Source: Ischnura elegans | Taxonomy: Eukaryota > Arthropoda > Insecta > Odonata > Coenagrionidae | Length of the DNA: 64,000 nucleotides | NCBI RefSeq assembly: GCF_921293095.1 | Contig: NC_060246.1 | Span: 108,666,941-108,730,940 of the forward strand | Direction: 5' to 3' | Shown here: piece after piece, positions 1 to 9,378 of the stretch | Layout of the letters: each line of letters starts with the position of its first letter | Numbering within the stretch: the stretch's first letter is position 1 | Translations under genes and position numbers: made by a program | Notes under the pieces: generated by a model | Seen by the model: only the letters and a program-made list of their open reading frames with translations | Database searches by the model: none | What the model was told of the DNA's origin: nothing

Positions 1-104
1 GATATTTCCTGTCTTTGCTTCTGTGGTTAGACCGAAAGACCTAGGCGAAAAGTTGATCTTTCCAAGCCGTCAAATTTTACTTGCTTTTTCAAATAAAAAA
101 TGGC

Positions 105-485
105 ATAGATAAAAAGTATTGAAATAACAACATTCCTGTTGCAACGCATAAGTATTCTCTATTCAGGATATGTAACAAAGAAGTACATATTTCCTAGCAT
201 GCATTGACGAAAATCTATCGCCTTTTCCTTCCGAGAATATTCCCACCCATATCGCCCATGGAGGTGGCAAGATAAAGCGAGAAACTGGTCTCAGCGGCGC
301 CATATTTTGTTTTCTTGGGATCAAACTCCCTTAAAACTGACAAAGTAAACGATATTTTCACTAAAAGTAACTTGGTAGTTTTCTTCAAATTTAATACGCA
401 GCATATTGGGATCTACGACGTAAGGAACGTAAGAGTGTAGGCGACTATTTTTTACCTTACAAAAATCCGAATTTTCTTATCGTTA
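105..485 (-). repeat. Left arm of a diverged ~380-bp inverted repeat
   Basis: The reverse complement of this stretch matches 1686-2040 in order over several blocks, for example around 230-310, 330-400 and 395-480, with scattered mismatches and small gaps. The partner lies inside the Tc1/mariner element at 1272-4714, while this copy lies outside it. The simplest reading is an inverted, truncated second copy of that element's 5' non-coding part. An unrelated foldback repeat cannot be excluded. I see no gene here. Confidence 0.6.
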
Positions 486-487
486 AG

Positions 488-580
488 GGTGGTAAGGCCG
501 CTTTACACGGTGAATTTTCATTCGAATGATAATTCGAATTACTTTGCAAATGACCATCATTCACCGTGTATAACGGAAAT
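488..580. mobile_element. Short hairpin MITE-like insertion
   Basis: The sequence starts near GGCCGCTTTACACGGTGAA and ends near TTCACCGTGTATAACGG, so the two ends are inverted copies of each other. The interior repeats ATTCGAAT-like palindromes. A similar terminus (CACCGTGTAGAGCGGCC) occurs near 9890-9911, and the MITE at 23504-23745 starts in a related way. It probably belongs to a small non-autonomous DNA transposon family. No target duplication was established. Confidence 0.45.
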
Positions 581-1685
581 ACCCTGCATTCGAATGATCA
601 TTCGAATGCAATTTCAGGCAGGTTCGAATTTGCTTAAATGATATTAGCGCACGGCGTCCATCTTGCCATTGGCACCACCTCGGAATTTTAAGATTAGTAT
701 ACATAGAAACTTTGGAAGCACAGTAACCCATGCGATAGCTAAAATAATTAATATGCACTTAGAGAGAATATAAATTCACAAACATCTATTGTCTAAAGTG
801 GCTAATGAGAAAAATTACTCTTGGGATATTTAATGAATAAAAACGTCGTTTTCCTCCTAGATTGCGTCTGTGTTTTCTCTAATTTACAATTATTAAACTA
901 TATTTTATGATTTGAACGCTTAAGTTCTGGGTGAGACTCTCAATTAATGACAAAATCTCTGTTTCTTCGGTGAACTCGTTCTAACGAAAACGAGCCGTGG
1001 CATATCGGCCCACCTAGGAAGTCACAATCTCACAGTGTTACCTATAAGTAAAGGGGCAAACCCCATAAATAGACCATGAACTTCAGTGTCCACTTTCTTC
1101 CCCTGCATCGATATTTAAAGAACTCTCAGGGGGTGAATAATCTAGGTATCTACTCATAAAGCCTTTAACTTTAATTGGGCGTAATATCCCACAAGATATC
1201 ATGAGAGCATTCATAGCTTTGCGGTAATGGGGAAGTAGCAAGCAATGAGATAATGAGCGATATTAATGGTATAGAGCGTTCCACATTTAGTTGACAGTAT
1301 GGGCTCTTATGGAGAATCGTTTCCCATGTTAATCTCCATAAGGCCAGGAGCGCGGTGTTGTCAACAACAGCACGAAAATTAAAGTTGCGTTATACACTGA
1401 TTAAAAATTTTATTCTAATGTAGAAAAAGGTGCTGCATTCATTGGTGCCAATATTTTTTCGACAAAAATTATAACAAAAGCTATAAAAAACATTTCCGTA
1501 ATTTTCCGTCAGAAACGTGTATTTTTTTACTTTATCTTCTTCTCGCAATTTCTGCCTGACCGTTGTCTGTATTGAATTGAATTTTTTTGCAAAAAATTTT
1601 TCACACTACTTTCTGCTTAAAGGTCTTCACCAATTGTACAAATATTGAGTTTTAATGTTGTTATGCCGACGTAACACACTTTAGG

Positions 1686-2040
1686 ACAAGAAAATTTTGA
1701 TTTTTGCAAGGTAAAAAGTAGTCGCTCACTAACTTACGTTTCTTACGTCGTAGGTCCCTATATGCTGCGTATCAAATATGAAGAAAACTACAAGGTTATT
1801 TTTGGTGAAAAAATCATTAACTTACATCAATTCTGAAGCGAGTTACAAGGTTTTGATCTTAAGAAAAAATATAACGGTGCCGCTGGGCCGGGCTTCTTGC
1901 TTTTCTTGCGCGCAGAGGGAAAATTCTCGGGCGGAAAAGGAGTTTTTTGTCAATGCATACTATGAAATGTATTTATCTATTCGTTTGATATCCTAAACAG
2001 AGAATACCTACTCATACGTCGTAACAGCAGTGTTTTTATC
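1686..2040 (+). repeat. Right arm of the inverted repeat shared with 105-485
   Basis: This is the partner of the left arm and lies in the 5' non-coding portion of the Tc1/mariner element. Matching blocks include the segments around 1690-1775, 1775-1860, 1925-1955 and 2005-2030. Similarity is imperfect, so the two copies are old. Confidence 0.6.
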
Positions 2041-3102
2041 TGAATACATTGATACACGAAAGTAAGCAAGTGGCTTAGAAGTAAGACTCTTTCGCCTTGG
2101 GTGTTTAGGTCCCATCGGGGAAACCAAGAAAAAGAATATCTCATAATCTGTACCAAACACTACCCCATCCAGTGCAAGCATTTACAAAAGGGGGCTTGGG
2201 TTTTTTCTGAGTTCCTTTCATAGGGTACCATAAAACCTGCCCCAAAAGCGACCCAGGCCGAAGGGGCCGAGGGAAGAATTTACGAAGGCGTTCAGTTTGT
2301 CATTGCATTTTTTTGGAGTGAACAAGTGTTGTGTGGTGTATTGAACTTGAGAATTGCGAAGTGTGTTTTACACTTATCTTTGCTGTAACACGCCCAATCA
2401 ATATGTCCGATACAAAGAAGAGGAGAAAAGGTGAGAAGCTCATAAGCCGCGAAAGACGGTTGGTGCTCAAAGTCTTCTCGTACATGAGGAAATCTCTCAG
2501 CATTAGTGAGACCTGCCGAGAAGCTTCGAAGGCTACTGGGTGCTAGGAGTTCACTATTTACAGAGTGAGAAAGGAAAGCTCCCGTGGTCCATTGGTAACT
2601 CCTTCAAAAACTAAAGAAATTAGACAGCCTTACAAAAATTCGAGGGCAGTGATTTTCGACGGTTTGGTGAGATCGGGAATTATAAGGAAGGTACATGAAT
2701 CCTTCGTGAAAATTATTCCTCCGACTTTAAAATCCATCTGAAACCCGGTGAATATGGATAGTATTCTCCCAGATTACAAAAGGACAACACTATATCGTCT
2801 TCTTTTGGACATAGGCTTCGTGTACGAACGCAGGGGGAAAAGAATCATCCTTATCGAAAGGGATGATATTATTAGTTGGTGGCACAATTAATTATCTAAG
2901 GTAGCTAAAAAAATATCGTCGCGAACACAGGACGAATGTATTCACAGCCGACTGTTGGATTAATGTTGGACAAATAGTGAACATTAGTTTGCGAAACAAA
3001 CAATTAGAATTTAAGTATACCGGGACTAGCCACGGTGATAACTTTACGGGAGTCACCCGCAATGCACAATTGTGCGAAAAAATCCACAGGGAAAAAATCA
3101 TT

Positions 3103-3175
3103 CGCCTTGACCGGGATTCTAACCCGGATCCCTCGATTTCCGGCCGAGTGCTTTAGCCAGTTAAGCTACCGAGGC
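3103..3175 (-). tRNA. tRNA-like module 1 (GGA anticodon position)
   Basis: The minus-strand sequence folds as a 73-nt cloverleaf: acceptor GCCTCGG/TCAAGGC with one mismatch, a 4-bp D stem, anticodon stem CTCGG/TCGAG, and a T arm with loop TTAGAAT (mutated from TTCGAAT). The anticodon position is GGA, which would decode Ser. The variable loop has only 4 nt and position 33 is C rather than U, so this is not a normal tRNA-Ser. It is probably a tRNA-derived repeat unit. Confidence 0.5.
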
Positions 3176-3446
3176 GTCATTCTTCCCTGTGGAAATTTGT
3201 GGACTATACCGGACATGGTGGTATGGACTGCCGAGCATATTATGCGACGAGCAGTCCAAATCGTGCGCATGGCGCCACAGCCGGAGAGTAAAGCCCGAAC
3301 TTTGAACACATAGAGGTGTTCTCTCTTGACGAATTTAAGTATACCGGGACTAGCCACGGTGATAACTTTACGGGAGTCACCCGCAATGCACAATTGTGCG
3401 AAAAAGGGAAGAATGGCGCCACAGGGTTTCCACAGGGAAGAATGAC

Positions 3447-3519
3447 GCCTCGGTAGCTTAACTGGCTAAAGCACTCGGCCGGAAATCGAGGGATTCGGGT
3501 TCGAATCCCGGTCAAGGCG
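3447..3519 (+). tRNA. tRNA-like module 2 (GGA anticodon position)
   Basis: A 73-nt cloverleaf with internal A box (TAGCTTAACTGG) and B box (GGTTCGAATCC). The T stem carries one mismatch (ATTCGGG against CCCGG) relative to module 3. The loop is CCGGAAA with C33. It sits between the inverted arms of the cassette and is followed by T6 at 3525-3530. It could be transcribed by Pol III, but a tRNA-derived repeat is more likely than a functional tRNA. Confidence 0.5.
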
Positions 3520-3770
3520 AATGATTTTTTCCCTGTGGATTTTTTCGCACAATTGTGCATTGCGGGTGACTCCCGTAAAGTTATCACCGTGGCTAGTCCC
3601 GGTATACTTAAATTCGTCAAGAGAGAACACCTCTATGTGTTCAAAGTTCGGGCTTTACTCTCCGGCTGTGGCGCCATGCGCACGATTTGGACTGCTCGTC
3701 GCATAATATGCTCGGCAGTCCATACCACCATGTCCGGTATAGTCCACAAATTTCCACAGGGAAGAATGAC

Positions 3771-3843
3771 GCCTCGGTAGCTTAACTGGCTAAAGCACTC
3801 GGCCGGAAATCGAGGGATCCGGGTTCGAATCCCGGTCAAGGCG
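3771..3843 (+). tRNA. tRNA-like module 3 (GGA anticodon position)
   Basis: The best-paired of the three modules: the T arm CCGGG-TTCGAAT-CCCGG is perfect, the anticodon stem is CTCGG/TCGAG, and the acceptor has a single C-A mismatch. The loop CCGGAAA places GGA at 34-36 with C33 instead of the near-universal U33. A degenerate copy of the same module lies at 44923-44985. Confidence 0.5.
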
Positions 3844-5975
3844 AATGATTTTTTCCCTGTGGATTTTTTCGCAAAACAATTAGAAAATCCGCGTCAAGCT
3901 TTCCTTGCTGGACTAAATACTGGGCTTGGCCCCCACTTCCCGAGGAGGGCGATTTGCAATTATACACGCAGGAACGGAAAATGGGTTCACAAAAGGAGCA
4001 TCGTATGTGTTTCTGTACAAAAAGAACTCAATGGATGAGCATGAAGAAGTGGGTGGCGAGTGTTACGAGAGATGGTTTGTGCACTCACTACTTGCAAACT
4101 TACCCGAAGGATCAATTATAGTGGTAGATAATGCCTCTTATTACTCAAGGAAATTGGAATCCTTGCCTACTACAAGGTGGAGGAAAGAGAACATTAAGAA
4201 AATTAGCTTTGAAGATGTCAGCTTGAAAAGAGATCTTTAATTTACAATAAACCAATTACGGGAAATTTTTGAAAAATTTAAGATTGATGATGTCTTATAC
4301 AACATCGCCTTTCATGTAATACTAGCTAGAGCCAAAACATATTGCATAATATGGAAGGAATAGAAATTTTGTCTCATTCAGGAGCGGCTATAATTTTTAT
4401 TATCCTTCAATTCATTGTTATTTTTTACATTACAGATTATTCATTATTCAGCTTGTGCATGGAATAAGTTCGTACATGAAATAACAAAAGACTTTTCCTT
4501 TTATATTGCAGCAAAGTTATTGTAATTTACGCTAAAAAATTCCTTAATTTACGTAGTCTTTCGTGCGATCCCTAACTCCTTTTTGAAATAAACCATTTTG
4601 GCGCTCTATTATGTGTGGTTGCATACGCTGTTAGGATGCCTGCCGGCGGAGCGGAAGCTTGGCAACACTGTTATCCATAAGGCCCGTACTGTCAACTAAA
4701 TGTGGAACGCTCTATAGAAAGAATGAGGATGCTGAAGCGCACTCCTTCGAGAATAGAGTAGGTCCCTTCCTTTTTTCTCTTCCCGGGACCCGTCTTCTCT
4801 CGCACAGGAATGACCTTTGCTCGAATGCATTGTAAAGGATGTACACTAGGGCGGATCGCAAAAGTCGATTTTTTTCAAATCCATCTGGCCCAATGAAAAA
4901 AGTTGTGGGACCGATCAAAAATAAGGCCTGAAAATTTTGAGACCTCTAGGTGAACCCCTGATCCTCCCTCAAATGCAATTTAGGGGGGAGGGTCGAAATT
5001 CAAAAAATATAGTATTTTATGGTCATTTCCTATAGATTTTCCCGAGTTACTGTCCTTAAGAAAAAATTTCGTGCATTTTGACATATCTGCCACCGTTTAG
5101 CCACAAAATGCCTAATTTGAGTCCGCGTCCGCGAAGAAAATATTCCAACCATAGATCTTTTATACAGATGAAAGATCTATGATTCCAACGCCCACGTAGC
5201 GTCGCGGATACAAGAGCCTCAGGCCGATCCCCTCCCATCCCCGCTAGCTTCTACCTCTCCCACGCCTCCAATACAGCAAAATTCATCCCGCGTATGCTGC
5301 TAGGAGGTCGTTTATCTGTGATAATATAAATCGGAAGATGGTAGAAGGTAATAAAGGAAGCGTAGTGAGACGACTTGCCCCTTATTAGGCGCCTCGTCGG
5401 GGTTAAACAAATCGATGTTACTAACTTTTAGAGAAGTGACGAAATAGTTTTAGATCCGAGAATGCAAGAAAGGAGCCTACGGTCCATGAAAAGGCCTTTC
5501 GAGTGGCTATAAAGGTGTGCGAACTATGGTGACGCTTCCCTTCCATTATGTGTGTGACTAAATGGATTTAGCGGCGCAACAGGAAGTACTAAAACTTACG
5601 GAAAATGCGAATAGGCCAAAAGTAGGGTTTTTGCTGAAGTACAAAACTCAAGCACTTTTGAAAGAACATTTGAAATAATGCGATATTTTTGCGTGTAAGT
5701 GCAAGAAGGAGCATAATGTTCCCCCCAATGAAGAAGTATGTTGAGAGACCAGCGGACGAAACTCAAGATGATGGCTGCTGGATTGAGTCCTAAAGAAACT
5801 CGACAAATGAAAAAAAAAAGAATCGTCGGAGAGCGTTGAGTCGACATCGTCAATTCTTGTATGGGAAAATAGTATCAAAAATTTTGAATTCAATTGATTC
5901 GGCTTTAACTTTGTGAAAATCCATGTTGAAATGAAAATGTACAACCTTGGTATCTTTTCACAGGAAAAATTTATT

Positions 5976-6016
5976 CGTACGACGCGTTTCGACGCTGAGG
6001 CGTCATTATCAAGTAC
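5976..6016 (-). ncRNA. Hammerhead-ribozyme-like motif of Penelope-like element
   Basis: On the minus strand: GTAC (stem I), a TTGATAATGA segment, hairpin GACGC-CTCA-GCGTC (stem II), GAAA, then CGCGTC and GTACG closing stem I. Penelope-like elements are known to carry minimal hammerheads with a very short helix III. Here the first core box departs from the consensus CTGANGA by extra bases, so catalytic activity is doubtful. Confidence 0.5.
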
Positions 6017-6076
6017 ACTCTTGTAATATCTACAATCCAATATATAGCCAATTCTGGCAGGGGTGGAGGGAGAGGG

Positions 6077-7150
6077 TTATACAGGGGGGGAAAATTGGGA
6101 AGGAGTGGGAGGGTTGGTGAGGGAATGGTTGGGAAGCGTGATTAAGCCCACGCTAGGAGAGGCAGGTAGGGTTCCTGGGCCGGGGGAAAGGGTTGGTTTG
6201 GAAAGGGGTAAATTTTTGAGGTTAAGTGCAGTTGTAATGAGTGGTGAATTTCTTAGGAAAACGATGTCATTAAGGACATGTCCCAAACCCAAATTTCTTT
6301 TTATCTCCAACTCCTCCAGGACGTCCATCTTCCTCCCCTTCTTGACTCTGTGTAAAACGTCCGGTTCGAAGTCACTATGATGTCCCTCTTCCCACAGGTG
6401 TTTTGCAAAGTGGGATTGCTGTAGATTCCCCGTGCGTAAACACCTTTTGTGTTCTTCAGTTCTGGTCCGGAACGCCCTACCCGTCTGCCCCACGTACACT
6501 GCGTCACAATCATTACACTTTAGTTTGTATATCCCGTTGCATTCCCATTTTTTCACTTTATCTTTTGTCCTGTTGAGGAGATTTCTTAAGTTATCGTGGT
6601 TGTAAAACGCTGGTCTAAATTCCTTGGGGAAGACACTGGATAGTTTTTCAGTCAGCCACCCGTAATACGGTAGTTTACACCATTTAAACTCACTGTTTTC
6701 TTCTTTGTTATGGTATAACATGTTGTTGGTTCTGATATATTGTTTTTTTTTGAGCATTTTTTCCACCAAATCGTCTGAATAGCCATTCCTTTTTGCTAAG
6801 AATTTAATAGTATTCAGTTCTTTTTCGAAATTGTTTATAGAAAGGGGGATGTCCAGTAGCCGGTTAATTAGGTAGTGGAAAGTGGATAGTTTTTGTGAGA
6901 AGTGGTGACGGGAGGTGGCTGGTATGACATGATCTGTAGCGGAATTTTTCCGGAAAATGGCGAAATCAAATTTCTCACTCGTCTTTGATATAGTTAAGTC
7001 AAGAAAATTTAGTTTCCCTTCGTTTTCAATCTCATACGTGAATTTAATATTGTTGGATTGGGAGTTTAGCGAGTTTAAAAAGATGTCCAGCTGTCGAATT
7101 GAGCCCGTCCATAATGCAAAAATGTCATCCACGTACCTGTACCAGCAGTG
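6077..7150 (-). pseudogene. Penelope-like reverse transcriptase C-terminus with GIY-YIG endonuclease
   Basis: The frame is open from about 7150 to 6077 (about 357 residues). It begins ...HCWYRYVDDIFALWTG, in which YVDD is the reverse-transcriptase catalytic box; all upstream RT motifs are missing by 5' truncation. The thumb region follows. A Cys-containing linker and a GIY-YIG-type endonuclease segment come next (GIYKLKCNDCDAVYVGQTGR, roughly residues 205-225), then an R-x-R-x-x-E-H stretch and a proline-rich tail. Combining RT with a C-terminal GIY-YIG nuclease defines Penelope-like elements. The surviving frame has no internal stop, so the copy is not very old. It cannot act alone without the RT fingers and palm. 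Confidence 0.8.
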
Positions 7151-7203
7151 AATATTTTTTGTATTTTTATGAATTGATGAAGAAAATTTTTATCAAAAAT
7201 TTT

Positions 7204-7812
7204 CTTCATCAATTCATCCGAAGAAAATTAAACTGAAGAGAAATCATCCGATTTTTATCTCTACGTTCCTCATCAAATAAAAATTCAGGACTAAACTCAA
7301 ACTGGAACTTCTGCGTGAAAAATGCGTCTGCCAAATGTGATAGAGGTATATGCAAGAACCAAGAAACAGCAATGACCGTCCCCGATACTTCAGTTGACGC
7401 AAAAATCATAACTTCGTAAGAAACCAAGGTAGTTTGCAAGAATTACTTACGTAGACAGAAAAAGATGCTAATTATGAATACGAAAAAAGAGGTATCAAAG
7501 GTGTCATCAAAGGGCTACATTTTTATGGAGTGAAAGACTATACTTTTGTCTGATGAAAAAGGCAAGAGCACTTATCAATCCAAGTTTAGAGGGGAATGTG
7601 TGATGTTGGTTGAAGAAAAAGGGTCCCACTTTTGGGTTAGCCTCCCCCGTCGGAGGATTAGCAAAAGTTATAAAATCTGCGATTCTCGATTCCTTTCAGA
7701 GTGAAAATTAGATACACAAAAATAAAAAGGATTTGAATGCGATGGTGAATACCGCCCAAAAAGGAGGCATCATCCCTATGCTACAAGCATAATTCCAACA
7801 TCCCTTGCTATG
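7204..7812. other. Internal hAT-element sequence without recognisable gene
   Basis: AT-rich interior of the hAT-like element between the Penelope-like insertion and the 7813-7935 unit. Only short open frames occur and none shows a known motif. Confidence 0.5.
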
Positions 7813-7935
7813 TGAGTAAACTCCTCTCGGGATTCCCACCGGGTTAATTTTTCCATAATGGCAAACGCTTCATGCTCCGACTCGGGGCTCGTCATCAGGG
7901 ATAAATTTTGTTTAATCCCGAGAAGAGTTTACCCA
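7813..7935 (-). repeat. 123-bp inverted-ended unit with CTGATGA box
   Basis: The ends are 22-bp near-perfect inverted copies (TGAGTAAACTCCTCTCGGG... and its inverse, 7813-7834 against 7914-7935). On the minus strand a CTGATGA box (7892-7898) is followed by a short GC-rich hairpin and a GAAG in place of the hammerhead GAAA. This resembles a decayed Penelope-like terminus. The ribozyme interpretation is tentative. Confidence 0.35.
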
Positions 7936-8704
7936 CCTCATTCGCCGGGAAAGCATCAAATCAGATTTAATCCCTTACACAGGTCTATTTGCTAATTTCA
8001 CTAAGTTGACTTAGATTTTCGACATAAACATTGGGAGGGCAATATAGGGACCGAATTTGCGTTGTTGCGAGGATGCGTTTGGCGGCCAATCCGAGATTTT
8101 TTTAACTGCTGGATTTTAATATCGACTTTAAGGACTACCCGCTGATGACGTATTAAATAGAGACCACAGTACCTGCGGCTATATCTAACCTTAGTGCTTT
8201 GGATTTTCAAAATTCTATTGATGAACGTTCAAATTTGAAGTTAAATATTTCTTTTTATTATTTATCTTTTAAATATTTCATACGGACGAGAGATTCGTGA
8301 AGAAATTCACCAAAACTTTGTTGACAACAGCGAAAGACGAGGAATGACACTGACATAAGAAATACAGATTGGAAAGCAAATAATTGAGTAATTCTTTCGT
8401 GATTGTTCCTCCACAGACGATACTAAAACATTAAATAGCAGTTAAACTAACGAAGAAAGACGCACTTGGTGTGAATTTTGGTGCATTTGGGGCGTGAGAG
8501 AGGAGTGCGGGGAGGGCACGCGAGCGGCCTTCGCCAAAAATCCATTGAGTCACATCTGTCGGACAATGCCGAAATTGAAGCGCATATCCAAAGTTCGCAC
8601 ACCTTTATAGCCACCCGAGAGGCCTTTTCATAGACCGTAGGCTCCTTTCCTACGTTCTCGGATCTAAAAATATTTCATCACTTCTCTAAAAGTTGGTAAC
8701 ATCG

Positions 8705-8836
8705 AAAGAAAATTAATTCCCCAAGGCCGTACTCTTTGATGGGCAGATGTATATCAAATCCATCAAAGAGTACGGCCTTGGGGAATTAATTTTCTTTCAA
8801 CAGTTTAACGGCCGTAGTTCGTTCAATCCCTTATAT
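8705..8836. repeat. 132-bp palindromic insertion in hAT right terminus
   Basis: Relative to the left terminus (near 5410-5430), the right terminus has 132 extra bases flanked by an 11-of-12 direct repeat (TTGGTAACATCG at 8693-8704, TTGGTAACAGCG at 8837-8848). Two 39-bp perfect inverted arms (8704-8742 and 8760-8798) enclose a 17-nt loop. The left arm supplies an internal empty-site comparison. Confidence 0.7.
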
Positions 8837-9378
8837 TTGGTAACAGCGATTTGTTTAACGCCGACGAGGCGCCTAATAAGGGACAAGTCGTCTCACTACG
8901 CTTCCTTTATTACCTTCTACCATCTTCCGATTTATATTATCACAGATAAACGACCTCCTAGCAGCATACGCGGGATGAATTTTGCTGTATTAGAGGCGTG
9001 GGAGGGGTAGAAGCAGGGATGGGAGGTGATCGGCCTGCGGCTCTTGTATCCGCGACGCTGCGTGGGCGTTGGAATATTTTCTTCGCGGACGCGGATTCAA
9101 ATGAGGCATTTTGTGGCTTAACGGTGGCAGATACGTCAAAAAGCACGAAATTTTTTCTTAAGGACAGAAACTCGGAAAAATCTATAGGAAATGACCATAA
9201 AATACTATATTTTTCGAATTTCGACCCTCCCCCCTAATTGCATTTGAGGGAGGGTCAGGGGTTCACCTAGAGGTCTCAAATTTTTCAGGCCTTATTTTTG
9301 ATCGGCCCCACAACTTTTTTTCATTGGGCCAGATAGATTTGAAAAAAATCGATTTTTCCGATCCGCCCTAATGTACAC

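Larger units (their letters stand above)
3010..3873. repeat. Inverted-tandem tRNA-like cassette inserted in transposase
   Basis: An 864-bp insertion is flanked by the exact 12-bp direct repeat AAACAATTAGAA (2998-3009 and 3874-3885). It carries three 73-nt tRNA-like modules: one minus (3103-3175) and two plus (3447-3519 and 3771-3843). The plus modules repeat with a 324-bp period, and the ~250-bp spacer between them is nearly identical each time. The left arm (about 3074-3405) is an almost perfect inverted copy of the right arm (about 3541-3873), with the middle tRNA-like module in the loop. T6 runs follow about 5 nt after each plus module (3525-3530 and equivalent), compatible with RNA polymerase III termination. 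Near identity of the copies implies recent amplification or gene conversion. Confidence 0.75.
2403..4240 (+). pseudogene. Tc1/mariner-like (DDE_3-type) transposase, interrupted
   Basis: The likely start is ATG 2403 (MSDTKKRRKGEKL...), with an N-terminal helix-turn-helix-like part and then a frame broken by stops at about 2544, 2740 and 2890. After the cassette at 3010-3873 the frame resumes and reads ...RGGRFAIIHAGTENGF, then a VVDNASYYSRKLESLPTTRW segment. That segment matches the second catalytic aspartate motif (DNA-x-Y-x-S) followed by the P-T-x-x-W-R-K signature of this transposase group. Collapsing the 12-bp duplication that flanks the cassette keeps the frame across the junction, so the insertion postdates an intact coding stretch there. 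The first catalytic Asp and terminal Glu are not confidently visible. It is not functional. Confidence 0.7.
1272..4714 (+). mobile_element. Tc1/mariner-type DNA transposon, degenerate
   Basis: The inverted termini begin TAGAGCGTTCCACATTTAG and match for about 40 bp (1272-1315 against 4675-4714). A TA dinucleotide flanks each end (1270-1271 and 4715-4716), the signature target duplication of this superfamily. The 3,443-bp element contains a plus-strand DDE-type transposase relic at 2403-4240, broken by stop codons and by a later tRNA-like cassette insertion at 3010-3873. Without the cassette it would be about 2.6 kb. The right arm of the inverted repeat shared with 105-485 lies in its 5' non-coding region. 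Confidence 0.75.
5886..7190 (-). mobile_element. 5'-truncated Penelope-like retroelement
   Basis: The insertion is flanked by the exact 13-bp repeat TATCAAAAATTTT (5873-5885 and 7191-7203). It encodes, on the minus strand, the end of a reverse transcriptase plus a GIY-YIG-type domain, followed by a 3' tail with a hammerhead-like motif (5976-6016). The truncated 5' end at 7158-7190 is an inverted copy of the flanking host DNA at about 7195-7216, giving a perfect hairpin across the junction. This suggests template switching during insertion. Confidence 0.8.
4847..9370. mobile_element. hAT-like non-autonomous element with ~0.7-0.8-kb inverted termini
   Basis: The ends are TAGGGCGGATCG... and its inverse. 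The exact 8-bp duplication ATGTACAC flanks them (4839-4846 and 9371-9378), which is the hAT hallmark. The terminal inverted repeats are unusually long: 4847 to about 5575 against about 8530 to 9370, with high similarity throughout. The right arm is longer because it contains the palindromic insertion at 8705-8836. No hAT transposase is visible. A Penelope-like element (5886-7190) is nested in the centre. Superfamily assignment rests on duplication length and TAGGG ends only. Confidence 0.75.

Noticed and set aside
2059..2135. tRNA-like stretch (GTGGCTTAGAAGTAAGACTC...)
   Set aside because: No T arm or acceptor pairing could be formed.
3035..3839. Several overlapping open frames of 60-126 codons
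   Set aside because: They are frames through the tRNA-like modules and inverted spacers, identical because the DNA is repeated. No protein signature.
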